This document shows positions 50,794-60,970 of a DNA stretch of 64,000 nt, in pieces. How positions within the stretch are numbered: position 1 is the stretch's first letter; the number at the start of each line of letters is the position of its first letter. A program made the translations under genes and the position numbers. This DNA comes from Setophaga petechia (taxonomy: Eukaryota > Chordata > Aves > Passeriformes > Parulidae), in contig JANCRA010000008.1 in NCBI GenBank assembly GCA_024362935.1, forward strand, positions 35,558,557-35,622,556, given 5' to 3'. The notes below the pieces were generated by a model that saw only the letters and a list, made by a program, of their open reading frames with translations, was not told the DNA's origin and made no database searches.

Positions 50794-53484
50794 ATCCAGG
50801 TCCAAAGGTTGCTATAAACATAAACTGTTTTTAAGCAAAGCCATATAAGATGTCATCTTTTTTCCCTTTTTTTTTTTTTATCTTTTTTTTGGTACATGAG
50901 CTGCTGCATACAGGTAGAGATATTATAAAAGAAAGGCCTTATAAAATATGGTTTAGGCCCTGTTACTCTAGCTAAGCCAGCAGTCAGTTTGTAACTTCCC
51001 TTGGGAAAACTCATAAGAATGAAGGCATTTAGCACAACTGAGAACTATCCTGGTAACAGAACTGTTTGCACCTGCAAAAACAATAAATCTATCCCATGAG
51101 AATCAATGAAGAAGGTATATGAACAATTTAAGAATAGACAGTCTCTGCACATACACACAAAGACACCTTTTAACCAATGAATTGAGTGGTGAGAAAACTA
51201 TAGACAAGTGGAGTTGGAGGTTTATACAGATCTGTGGAAATTGTATAAAAACAAGTTATGTAAATAAAGAATTAGCTTTTCCTGTCTGCTTATTACTGCA
51301 ACAATGAGCAACAATAGGAGACTGTGCAAATAGAAGAGTCTACTTTATGAGATTCTGATCCATCCAATATAATGAACATCAAGATTGGTGTCTCCTGCTG
51401 TTCACGAGCTGTACATGCATGTTATTGTGCTGGAGCAGAGCTTTTCAGTATTTATGGGTGCTGTTTTACAGATGTCCATAGTTTCTTTCTAACCTTCTAA
51501 ACACAGAAGTAAAACTGTATTCATAACACAACTGCTCTTTTCATTAATTTCAGAGAGCTGCATGTTTCTTAATAGCCACCAAGTCCTCCTCTGGCTTAAA
51601 GTCTAAGGTGAGTACAGGAGACAAAATCTTGTCATCCTTACATTGTAAGCCACGGGACAGGACATGAAGCTATCACATTCTTTCCAATGTGCAAAACCCC
51701 ACACTTAACTGTCACACTGTTAAAATTACAGTGGGAAGAATCGAGACAGTAGAAATGTTGGTTCATGTATTTCAAAAGAGATCAATTGATTTTGAAGGGT
51801 AAACATCAGAATTTTCTTTTAGAGCAAGTTCTAAGAGAAAATTTATATTATACCATATTCTGAAATATATTATTAAAAAGAAAAAAAAAAACCTGTATTT
51901 TTTATTGTATCATAATGTGCCTCTGGTTTCCACTCTCAATAATTTGGAAATATTTTGCTGGTGTTTATCTTTTTTCAGCCTTTTGGTCATTGTGTTTAAG
52001 TAAACTGGAAATACAGTAGATGAATAGCTTAACTAAAGGAATTTCAAAGGATAAATGAGTAAAGAATTTGAAGTCTAAATCAGATGGGACTGAAAAATGT
52101 GCTCATACAGATCTGTAGTATTAATTTGTCAACTCTGCTTTACGCCTGCTCCAAATCAAAACTAGCTCATTAAAAATGACATGCATTTAAGGAATAGCAA
52201 AAGGATGATGCAAATTATGTAGGAGAAAAAATGCAGCATGTTTTGAGTTTCCTTTTTCACTAAGTCTTATTTGCTGGTAATTATGCTTTTGTAGCAACTT
52301 TAATTAACAAAATTCATAAAGTAGATAACAGCATAATCTCTCAAACTAGAGAATTGACTAGAAGAAAATATATAAATCTGTAGGCACATTAATCTTTTTT
52401 CCAGGAAAATTATATGGGTTATTCTTCCACTATTTTGAAGTTCATTATACAATTGCAATTTTTAAAATTTTTTTTCTAAAATTTGCAGTATTTTATATTT
52501 TTCCAAAATTATGTGCCTTATTGTATTAGATATTTTCCTATTACCTTGTAATATATATTAAAAAGATTAACATAACCACTGTCTATAAATTCCATTTCTC
52601 AGGTTTAACACCAGCACCATGTCTGTAGAAGGAATTATCAAATGGTACAGATTTTACTGTGTTTCACTTGATTTATCCAAAGTTAAACTTCAATTAATTA
52701 AAAGATCAGAGTCTTTAGTACCAGGATCAGTGGGGTCCACCACCACCATTAATTCTAAAACCTGGTGACTCTTTCCCAGACTCAATTCCTTTCTGAGCTG
52801 AATGCACGGGTTTTAATTCTGTGCCCACGGCACACAGAAAGAAGAGGCAGACAATAACACAGGCAGGATCCTGTGACAGAGTTCAGGAACCCATCAGGGT
52901 GGCAAGGAGGAAGGGAAAAGTGGGATATTCATCAGCTAAAACATTAGAAACAACACTGAGTTAAAAATGAACCAAAAGTAAATGCACTGAATAAACTCTT
53001 ATTTTCAAGAATTCAAATAAAAGCTTTAAGTTATCTGAAGAATAAATGAACGTAAAACTATCACCTCCTTTGTTACCTCAGTTTTTTGCTACAAATGCAG
53101 GTATGACTGAAATATCTAAAAAAAGGTTTTACTTTTGATAAAGGTATTTAAAAAAAAAATCGAAAACCTTAATTGAATTCCAGAAAAAAACAAAAAAGAA
53201 TGAGTATTTTACAGATTTTGTGAAACATCTCTTAAATTTTTCCAATTTTTCATTACTTAGTATATTATTTAGTGTAAACATTGTGTAAACAAAAGGAGCT
53301 GCAATATCAGAATCTTGTCAAAAATGGAGATGTAGCCATGTCACTTGTTTTCCTCCAAAATGTTTTTGTGTTTGAAAATGCAGCTGTCTCAGACACTACA
53401 ATAGGTATACCAGATGTCTGTGTTGATTAATCCAGTATAATTTCAGTGTAAAGATTCTTCACAATGCACAGAGAGTATCAGACA

Positions 53485-53499
53485 TTATATATATATATG
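53485..53499. repeat. (AT)n microsatellite
   Basis: A short alternating AT tract of about seven units. Confidence 0.75.
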
Positions 53500-54979
53500 A
53501 ATTCTACTAAAATCTGATTGGAAATAATTGAATAATCTACTTGTTTAATAAAAGATATTTACTTATTGCCTTAATCCTGGATTTAAGAGTTTTATACATC
53601 CTTCCCACGATTTGCTTATGTCTGCTGACTCTGTCAGCATACATTTTTATCCATGTGAGGTTCCAATCCCTTTTTTAGTCTTGCAAATGCATTTGAAATT
53701 GTACTCATTAGTATCAGTGCTTGAAAGGCACTTCCTAATGACTTACAGCAGTGGTTAGTTGGGATCAAGGTGCTAGGAACTCAATTCCTAATACTGGTGA
53801 TTTATTTTTTTAGAAGATTCTCCATGTTCTTAGTGGTACTATTTTCTTCTCATTCATTTTATCCTCTTTTAAACAGACACATGTTTAAATTTGCAGCCAG
53901 TCCATCACATTTCTCCAGCTGCTTCTGGCAGTTCTTATAATGCAGATACAGCTGGAATACTGTGATTCATGTTGCTGTACTGTAAATGACAACAGCTATC
54001 ATGTAAGTTGATAAAATTTCATATAGTACCAAGCCTCAATTTTATTTTTTTTTCGGGATAGAAATGTGGTATCCTCCGAAACTGCTACCTAAGGTCATTC
54101 AAATAACATAGCACTGTTAGAGAATACAGGTTTAAATTGCTTTATAATGTGTTTCAGAAATTTTTTCTATAGCCTCACTACATCGAACTAATATTTTGAT
54201 ATTTCTTTGAGTTTGGATTTTCCAATTACAAGATTATGAAAACTCATTTTCTCTTATAAAGTTTCTTTTCTTTTGCCTCTAATGGGAGGAAGGAAGGACT
54301 GTTCTCTCAGTTTTTCTTCAGGCTAAATCTATAAAGATGATGTGGACATTATTTTGCTGTCACAGTTGACACCAATCTGCCTGCAGGTTAAATTAAAGAC
54401 AAGAGGATCTCATGCTACAGAAGGGAAAATATTGGAGGAGAAGTGAGAAAAATTTTCTGAAATACTAGTTGTATTCAGAAGTCTATTCAAACTGGTTTTG
54501 TCCTACAAATGGAACCTATTTGGTTTTATAAACAAAAAATATTTATGCTATTACACAGTGGGACGTGAAACAGAGTCACTCTAGGGAAAATCAAAACAAA
54601 GATGAAAGAAAAATCAACAAAACATGTAAGAAACACTGTGAGGGCACTTCAGAATGCTTTTAAAGATATATTCCCAAACCAAGAAAAAAGTTTGGACAAT
54701 ACAAGGTTTGGATTAGTAGAGTGTACAACCATACTTTGGAACACTCACCTCTGGGACCATTAGAGAGAGATGTCTAAGTTAGCTGCCAGTTATGATGTAA
54801 ATCTCTTCACTAGAAACATTAGTATAGTCTAATGATACATATGGCCTAAACAATATTTTCTTTTATTCATTCATATTTATTTGAAGCTTACAGCACCTTG
54901 AGAAAGGTAATGCAAACTGAATCAGAACAAAAGATGAAAAATCAGGGGCTTTAATGTACGAAGAAATCAGTAAGACCAC

Positions 54980-54985
54980 CCCAGG
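54980..54985. repeat. left target-site duplication (CCCAGG)
   Basis: The hexamer CCCAGG immediately precedes the LTR start TGTCGGG. It is identical to the hexamer just after the other end. Confidence 0.88.
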
Positions 54986-55098
54986 TGTCGGGATCATTAG
55001 TTTGTCAGAGTGACCCCGAGAAAAATTCCAAAGTCTCTTTTCCCAGCCCGGCGCTTAAAGAAGGAGTCAGAGCTCTTCATCTCTCGGTCTCAAGGTTG

Positions 55099-55104
55099 TT
55101 TATT
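55099..55104 (-). promoter_or_regulatory. AATAAA poly(A) signal of the solo LTR
   Basis: TTTATT on the plus strand reads AATAAA on the minus strand, about 95 bases downstream of the TATA box in LTR orientation. Confidence 0.7.
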
Positions 55105-55199
55105 AATTCTTATCTAAAAAATTTTCTTTCTGCCCAGCAGAGATCTGCTCAGCAGGGCAGCCACAGGCACTCTGCCTGCCCCCGGGGTGGTGTTATGTC

Positions 55200-55205
55200 T
55201 TTATA
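55200..55205 (-). promoter_or_regulatory. TATA box of the solo LTR
   Basis: TTTATA on the plus strand reads TATAAA on the minus strand. Its place before the poly(A) signal fits an LTR promoter firing leftward in this window. Confidence 0.6.
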
Positions 55206-55631
55206 GTACAAACTATGTGTGCAATGTTTACAATTACTCCCCAATACCCATCACTTATGTTAGACAGTGAGCTTCTACTCTAAACCAATAAGTAAGTGCC
55301 AGCATCACCACGGAAGATGGAAGACAAGAAGAAGAAAGAAGAAGCACGAGGCACGCCCCGATTCCTCCATCTTGTCTCCATAACCCCCCTGTACAGGGAT
55401 ATAACCCCCCTGTACAGTAATCCTAAAATACATAATTCACCCTGTGATAATTTCACTAATATTCTACTTAAACTCTTGTGGCTTGCTGATCTTCATAGAA
55501 GGTTGGTATTTGCTCCACGGGCCATAATCAAACTCACAGAGGCATTTTGGGCTCTGTGCCAGGGTCTCCGAGCCCCCCGGCAAGGGTCTTGGCTGCTCAG
55601 GACAGCCAGAGGGATGTCCTGGGTCCTGACA

Positions 55632-55637
55632 CCCAGG
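55632..55637. repeat. right target-site duplication (CCCAGG)
   Basis: The hexamer CCCAGG follows the LTR end CCTGACA directly and matches the left copy exactly. Confidence 0.88.
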
Positions 55638-58600
55638 AACAGGTCAATGTTCCTTGGTACTCTGCTTAACAGCAGGAGCCAGGCAGTGCATATCAAAAGG
55701 GGAGAGGAGATGGGGAAGGAGTTACTGGTTATGATGCTTTGCACGGACGTTTCATCAGTTTGCCTTTGGCCATTCAGCAGATGTGCACTCTGAGCAGTAG
55801 CTGTTAAAACATATCAGGCAGATGACCCTATTGAATGTAATGTTCATCTCTCTGCAGAGCCAGCTACTGAGATTCCTGCTCTACAAGGTGAGAATAAGGC
55901 ATAGCCCAGGAAAAGCAGAAGTGCTGCCAGATGCAGTAAACCAACTTCAGAGCACCACACAGATGGCACTTTGGAACAGACTCTGATGTTTTATCTTTGC
56001 TTCTAGGTCTGGGTAGCCCAGCAGCTGAGACCCAACCGAGCAGGATGAGATGCTATGGAAAGCAAAATAGTTCATGTCTGAGAGATTGTACAGACCACAA
56101 GTAATCAGGTCAGAAATCAGCTGTGAAGGAAATTTGGAATTGTATTTACAAGTAAGCAAAGATTAATTCTATTTTATGACATTAAAAGAAAAAAAGATCA
56201 ATCCTTGACAAGCTAAACTTCAATTGTAGAAGGAACTCAGATTTGCAGAGAGTGAATGACAACAAAAGATGACACTTTTTTGTTTTAGTACTCAGTAAGT
56301 ATCCAATGATTCTTCTTTCTGCCCTTCTGGTGTCTAGAAATGTGTGAATATATAATAATATGGTAAGGAAAGACCTTAATACACTGTATTAGTCCCTTTT
56401 GTACTTTGTTTTTCAACAATCACTTGGTGAAATGAAGCCTTGTCCTGGTGGAAAGGTTCTATATGAAACATAAAGCTCATAAATCTTGTGACCTATCTAG
56501 GAAAGGAATTTGCAAGAAAGGATTGTTCATAAAACTCTAACAGGTAAACAGTGATAGTGTTTCATCACATCTATTACTTAAAAAAAGATATCAACCAATA
56601 AAATTTATGGGTGGGATGCTTTATTCTTCAATATTCTCTGCCTCTTATTCTCCTCTTAATTACTCAGTAACAAGTACTGAGTATTTTTCAACAAGTATTT
56701 TTTAAATATAAAAAGCAATTTTTTCAGCAAATTCTTTATGATGGATTTCAATTTACTGAAATTAACCTCCAGTGATTTAGTTACATGTGGAGTTGTTATA
56801 TCTTTGTAGAAATAACCAAAATGAAATGTCTTATTAAGAGAAATTATGAGCTGATTAATTAAAGAAACCCTTAATAATAATGACCCTCATTTCATCAGGT
56901 TCCTACTTCAGCTAGAGTGTTATTGATTTAGAATACTGGTGTTATGGTTTTATCCAGGCATTGCCATGGAAGACTTGGAATAGTTAATGTCACAATTAGA
57001 GGAATACAAAAATGTTCTGATAATTTGAAGAGAAATATTGTTGGAAAACAACCGGCAGTGTGATGGCCAAGAACCATTAACAATCTGGTGCTTATTTTTG
57101 AACAGGTGTACAATTTAATTATCAAAGCCAATGGGCAATGTTAATGCCAATTTTAGAGATGCAAAATACTGCTGAAGGTTCTGAGCCAACAAGCAAATAA
57201 ATATCTCATTTGAGTCAGACAATCTAGGATAATCAGGAGTAGTCAACAGTGCTGTGGAAAATACTGCAGGCAAGAAATAAAAATGGTACTTCAATTCTTT
57301 GTAGCAAAAATAAGCAATACTCGTCATACAAACACATTCCTGCCAAAGTATTTTGCCCTTCATTAGCTCCTGAGACAAATCCAGATCTCACGCAGAATTA
57401 CAAGGGGCAAGATCTAAATAGATAAGATAGACATAAGTACTGCATGCTATTATTTGGATTATTTTCCATGTTCGTGCAATTGTTGTAAGTCAGAAGCCTC
57501 TAGAAATTTTGGCTAAGAATACTTTATACAAAAAAATACACAGGATCTAGATGATGGAATTCGCTTATAGTGTCTTTAGGAAATCTTTCTAGATGCTGGA
57601 ATTAGAGCTCTTAATTGCAAACCCCATATATTTTTTTTTTTTTACAAATACCATTGCATTGCAAAGAAAATAATTTTTAGTTAACACTTCTTGACAATTT
57701 CTGGTAGAAATAATATTAGTAGCTTTGGATATTATTCAGACTAAAAAACCCCATTATTATTAAGGGAATAATCTGTTTAAATTATTTCCTCCAGAAAGAA
57801 AATCTTATTCCTACAAATTCTTCCATTTTAACATTTCAAGATTCTTTCCATTTTCTAACTTAGGTTGTTCATAATGCGTCAAATATTTTTGTACACTTCT
57901 TTATAAGTCATTTTAAAAAAATCACCTTCTCCAGTCTAGTTTCATATACCAAAGTCAAAATCATTATTTTTACACAGAATGTTTTTCTTAAATAGATGTC
58001 TTAGTCATGTTCACAGTGTAGAAATAACTCTTCACCTAATGGATCTCAAATTTATATTTGAAAGCCTCACTGTAGTTTCGGGGATTAAATAACATGAAAT
58101 GTGTCCCTTTTGCATTTCTTCTTAACAAAAAATATACATCCTATGGCTTTTCTGGGGAAGAGACATGGCACTTATAGGGCTCAGGCAAGGTGTAATAAAT
58201 TGCAATGACCAACCACTTGAACCAGACAGCTTGGGTCACTGTACTGAGGTCTGCATAAGCTTTACATAGACAGGGATAACTCAACTGAATTAGGTACTCA
58301 CTGGTCTATAATTGGGTTTCCCTGTTGCCACCACAGCTGAAAAACAACCATACTGAAGCTGGTAATCCATGGTATTAAAAAAAATAAAAATGAAAAGAGG
58401 GAAAGACAGAGTGGGGAAGAGAAAGATTGAGTGAGGGGAGGAAAGTGATGGGAGGGAAGAGACCTTGAGGGGAGGAGAGTTTGAGAGATAGGATCGAGCT
58501 AATAATACTTCTCTCTTAGCAGCCCTCTATTTTTGCATTCTTGCCTTGATCTGGGTGAACTGGGATTTTTCAACTTTCAGGACACAGTGGAAAAGAAAAT

Positions 58601-59012
58601 TTCCCCTAAATGTTAAGCCAAAGGAGCTCTGTTCTGAATTTATATGGCTGATGTGAAACCTACTGCATCATTACTACACTTAACTTTTAAAACTAAAAAT
58701 ATTTGCCAGTGTGTGTAGGTAAATACTTGTTTCTACATGATTGCAGACTGATCAATTAAACAAATACTTTCTGTACAGGATATTGTTACCAAAATGTTCC
58801 TAGAAAATATGTTAAAAGACTGCTGTTAGGTTAGAGACTGAATTGTTTTTATAAGTTTGTCAAGGGTTTTATTATCTTAAACTGCTTTGCTAAAGACCTG
58901 CAAATTTCCTACATACTTGAAAGACTTCTTGCAATCTCTAGCTAATAAAGTGCACTAACACAGTCCTTACCTAAGGAAAGGATCCCTTCAAATCACAGTA
59001 AGAAAGATAAAT
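55638..59012. other. AT-rich non-coding stretch with a polypurine tract
   Basis: No gene was found. It includes the purine-rich tract at 58381-58494. Around 58200-58380 the minus strand encodes a short NYRPVS string that recalls reverse transcriptase, but the neighbouring codons do not fit (see rejected items). Confidence 0.55.
58381..58494. repeat. polypurine (G/A-rich) tract
   Basis: About 114 bases are overwhelmingly G and A on the plus strand (units such as GAGGGAAAGA, GGGGAAGAGAAAG, GGGGAGGAAAG). Such tracts can form triplex-type structures. Origin unknown. Confidence 0.8.
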
Positions 59013-59116
59013 CATAGAATCACAGAAGGTGGGAGGAATCTTAAAGATCAACGAGTTTCAACTTCCCTGCCCTGGGCAGAGACACCTTCATGCAAGACCA
59101 GGTTGTTCAGGGAGCT
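59013..59116 (-). mobile_element. CR1 3'-end fragment, reverse
   Basis: The plus strand begins CATAGAATCACAGAAGGTGG, then ATCTTAAAGATCAACGAGTT, CCCTGCCCTGGGCAGAGACA and CCAGGTTGTTCAGGGAGCT. This is the reverse complement of the avian CR1 3' terminus with its ATTCTATG tail. It is about 104 bases and heavily truncated. Confidence 0.9.
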
Positions 59117-59969
59117 GAGATTTACTGACAGATTATACCTTTATTCCAGCCTGACAAGCTTGCTCAAAGGGAATCAATTAAAAGCAAAATGAGAGAAAAA
59201 AGGTATTATACCAAGGTGACAACCAAAGTGAGCCTTCTGCTCTCTCCTGACCACTTGGTTTACATCAAAGAGGGTTGGGATGGTGCTGTCATTGATGTAT
59301 GTAAGTTTTTGTGAATATCTACTCTTCATGGTCATGCACATATATCAGTTCCTCATATATTCAAATCACTTCTTGTCTACCACCGAATATTATTTATATG
59401 AGGACACAGGAGATATATTAGTTTTAGGAATCTTGGGGAATATTAGTTTTAGAAAACTTTGAGAGCCATTTCACAACCTAATGTGGCATCATGCCCTCGT
59501 TTTTTGTATAATTGTGAAATTTCAACCCCAGTTTGCCCTCATATTTCAGAAAATGGACTGTTTTCTTAAATTAATTTTTGAACTCCTAAGAAATGCACTT
59601 CAAACAACTATACTGTGATTGACTACAAAACTTGAGATAGAAAGCCTTTCTAATATTATTTTTAAAAAATAAATTTAATATCCTATAGTTGTGCCACTAA
59701 TTGCTCTTTATACAAAACTATGTTTTACTTTAAAGAAAGAAAAAACAAAAAAAACAAAAACCCAACAACCAGACATTATGGATAAATCAGTTTGCTTTTA
59801 TTATTCTTCACTTGCTGTTTTTATGGAAATCAATTACAGCCACTAAGTCTTAAGAGTTCAATCAAAATTTGATCACAAACCAAGAATCCTTGCTTTGTAT
59901 TATCTCTGTTATTGACTTGGCTGTGGTGATCACAAGACTGTGGACTTTGGGATCCTGCTGAGTACACTG
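59117..59969. other. AT-rich spacer between two CR1 fragments
   Basis: No gene was recognised. A small direct repeat of ATATTAGTTTTAG lies near 59414 and 59439, and an A-rich stretch at 59735-59765. Confidence 0.6.
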
Positions 59970-60970
59970 AAGGTTATTTCTAAGACAAAATTTTCTGGAT
60001 TTAGAAGAGGAAGATTTAGCTTGCACAGAGCTCGATTGGGAGGGATTCTGCAGGAAGCTTCCGTGGAGGATAAAGGAGTTACTGAGTACTAGAAGCTTTT
60101 TAGGAGCACTCTTCTGGAATCACAAAACCAGTTCATCCTCTTTAAGGTAAGGGAAAGCAGTCAAAGCAAGAGACTCCCTTGGTTTAACTGCAAGTATCTG
60201 AGTCTGCTCAAATGCCAAAAAAAATATCGTGCCAGAAATGGAAAAGTGCACAAACACACACTGAGAACTACAAGGGCATGGCCAGGGTATGCAGAGATGG
60301 AGTTAAAAATGCAAAAGCTCAGCTCAAATTGAAATTTGCCAGAGATGTTAAAAGATACAAGAAGGGTTCTTCAGGTATGCAAATAACAATCAAGATCAGA
60401 AGGAAAATATTAGCCTGATGTTAACAAGCGATCTAGAAAGGCAGAGATCCTCAACAGACCGCTCACCTCTGCCTGCTGGCTTCCAGGCCTTGGGAACAAA
60501 AATCCAGATTGATGAAAACACAGAGCAGCTGTCCTGAAGGAAGGGTCGTGTATGAATGATTACATGAGCATGACCCCTAAAAACTGATGAGCCCTGACAT
60601 TATCTACCCAAGGGTGTAAGGGAGCCGGCTGACACAATTGCCAGGCCACTCTCCATGAGATCTTTGAGAGGCTATGGAGGTCAGGGGATGTCCTTGCAGA
60701 ACAGAAGGAGGTTAATGTCACCCCCATTACAAGAATGTCTTGAAGGAGGATCCAGGAAAATACAGGCACATCAGGGACATTTATGGAATGAATTCTCCTG
60801 GAGGTTCTCAAAAGTCAGATGAAGCAAGGGATTGAGAAAAGCCAGCATAGGTACACCAAGGGCAAATGGTGCTTGTCAAATCCGATGTCCTGCTACAACA
60901 AAGTAACAAGTTTGGTTGATACAGGGTGAGTGGTGGATGTAGTCTACAAAGCAATATCCACCTAAACCTG
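59970..60970 (+). mobile_element. CR1 ORF2 internal fragment, forward, lacking the 3' end
   Basis: About 1 kb matches the middle of CR1 ORF2, from the linker after the endonuclease to the start of the reverse transcriptase palm. Seen in order: a SRF..GRFSLHR-like start, RLPWFNCKYLSLLK (about 60170), then ENYKGMARVCRDGVKNAKAQ at about 60260-60320 continuing to FARDVKRYKKG. Next come AEILNRPL, FERLWRSGDVLAEQKEVNV (about 60660), SQHRYTKGKW (about 60840) and SLVDTG..VDVVY (about 60915-60950). Stops and frameshifts interrupt it throughout. Homology stops at about 60970, before the main catalytic blocks. This is unlike the usual CR1 copy, which keeps its 3' end, so a later deletion or rearrangement is likely. 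Confidence 0.88.

Larger units (their letters stand above)
42086..54979. other. AT-rich non-coding stretch, ~12.9 kb
   Basis: No gene or transposon was recognised. It contains an imperfect hairpin at 44495-44525, an A24 run at 44624-44647, an 8-bp hairpin at 47751-47768, a CAT/ATC microsatellite at 50734-50793 and an (AT)n at 53485-53499. The part at 42086-42370 is GC-richer and of unknown origin. No open frame exceeds 100 codons. Confidence 0.6.
54986..55631 (-). mobile_element. complete solo LTR of an endogenous retrovirus, reverse orientation (646 bp)
   Basis: The ends are TGTCGGGA and TCCTGACA, an imperfect terminal inverted repeat starting TG and ending CA. A perfect 6-bp duplication CCCAGG flanks it (54980-54985 and 55632-55637). 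Read on the minus strand it runs from 55631 (TGTCAGGACCC) to 54986. TATAAA is at 55205-55200 and AATAAA at 55104-55099, which suggests U3 of about 455 bases, then R, then U5. A six-base duplication is typical of class II (ERVK/alpha-beta-like) integration. The LTR is GC-richer than the surroundings and includes an internal direct repeat around CCCCCCTGTACAG (about 55384 and 55406). No internal region remains, so it arose by LTR-LTR recombination. A 165-codon frame crossing it is not a viral gene. Confidence 0.92.

Noticed and set aside
55296..55793. 165-codon open frame, plus strand
   Set aside because: It starts inside the solo LTR, on the strand opposite to its transcription, crosses the LTR end and target duplication into flanking DNA, and has no domain.
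58200..58380. Minus-strand NYRPVS reading resembling the CR1 polymerase entry block
   Set aside because: Only six residues match. The codons on both sides do not fit CR1 in any frame I tried, and no CR1 nucleotide blocks are nearby.
29190..60970. The 29-kb CR1 copy begins at about the same ORF2 position where the 60-kb copy ends, suggesting one split element
   Set aside because: They are 30 kb apart, overlap in the FTKGK...FYDKV region rather than abutting, and differ in that overlap, so they are independent copies.
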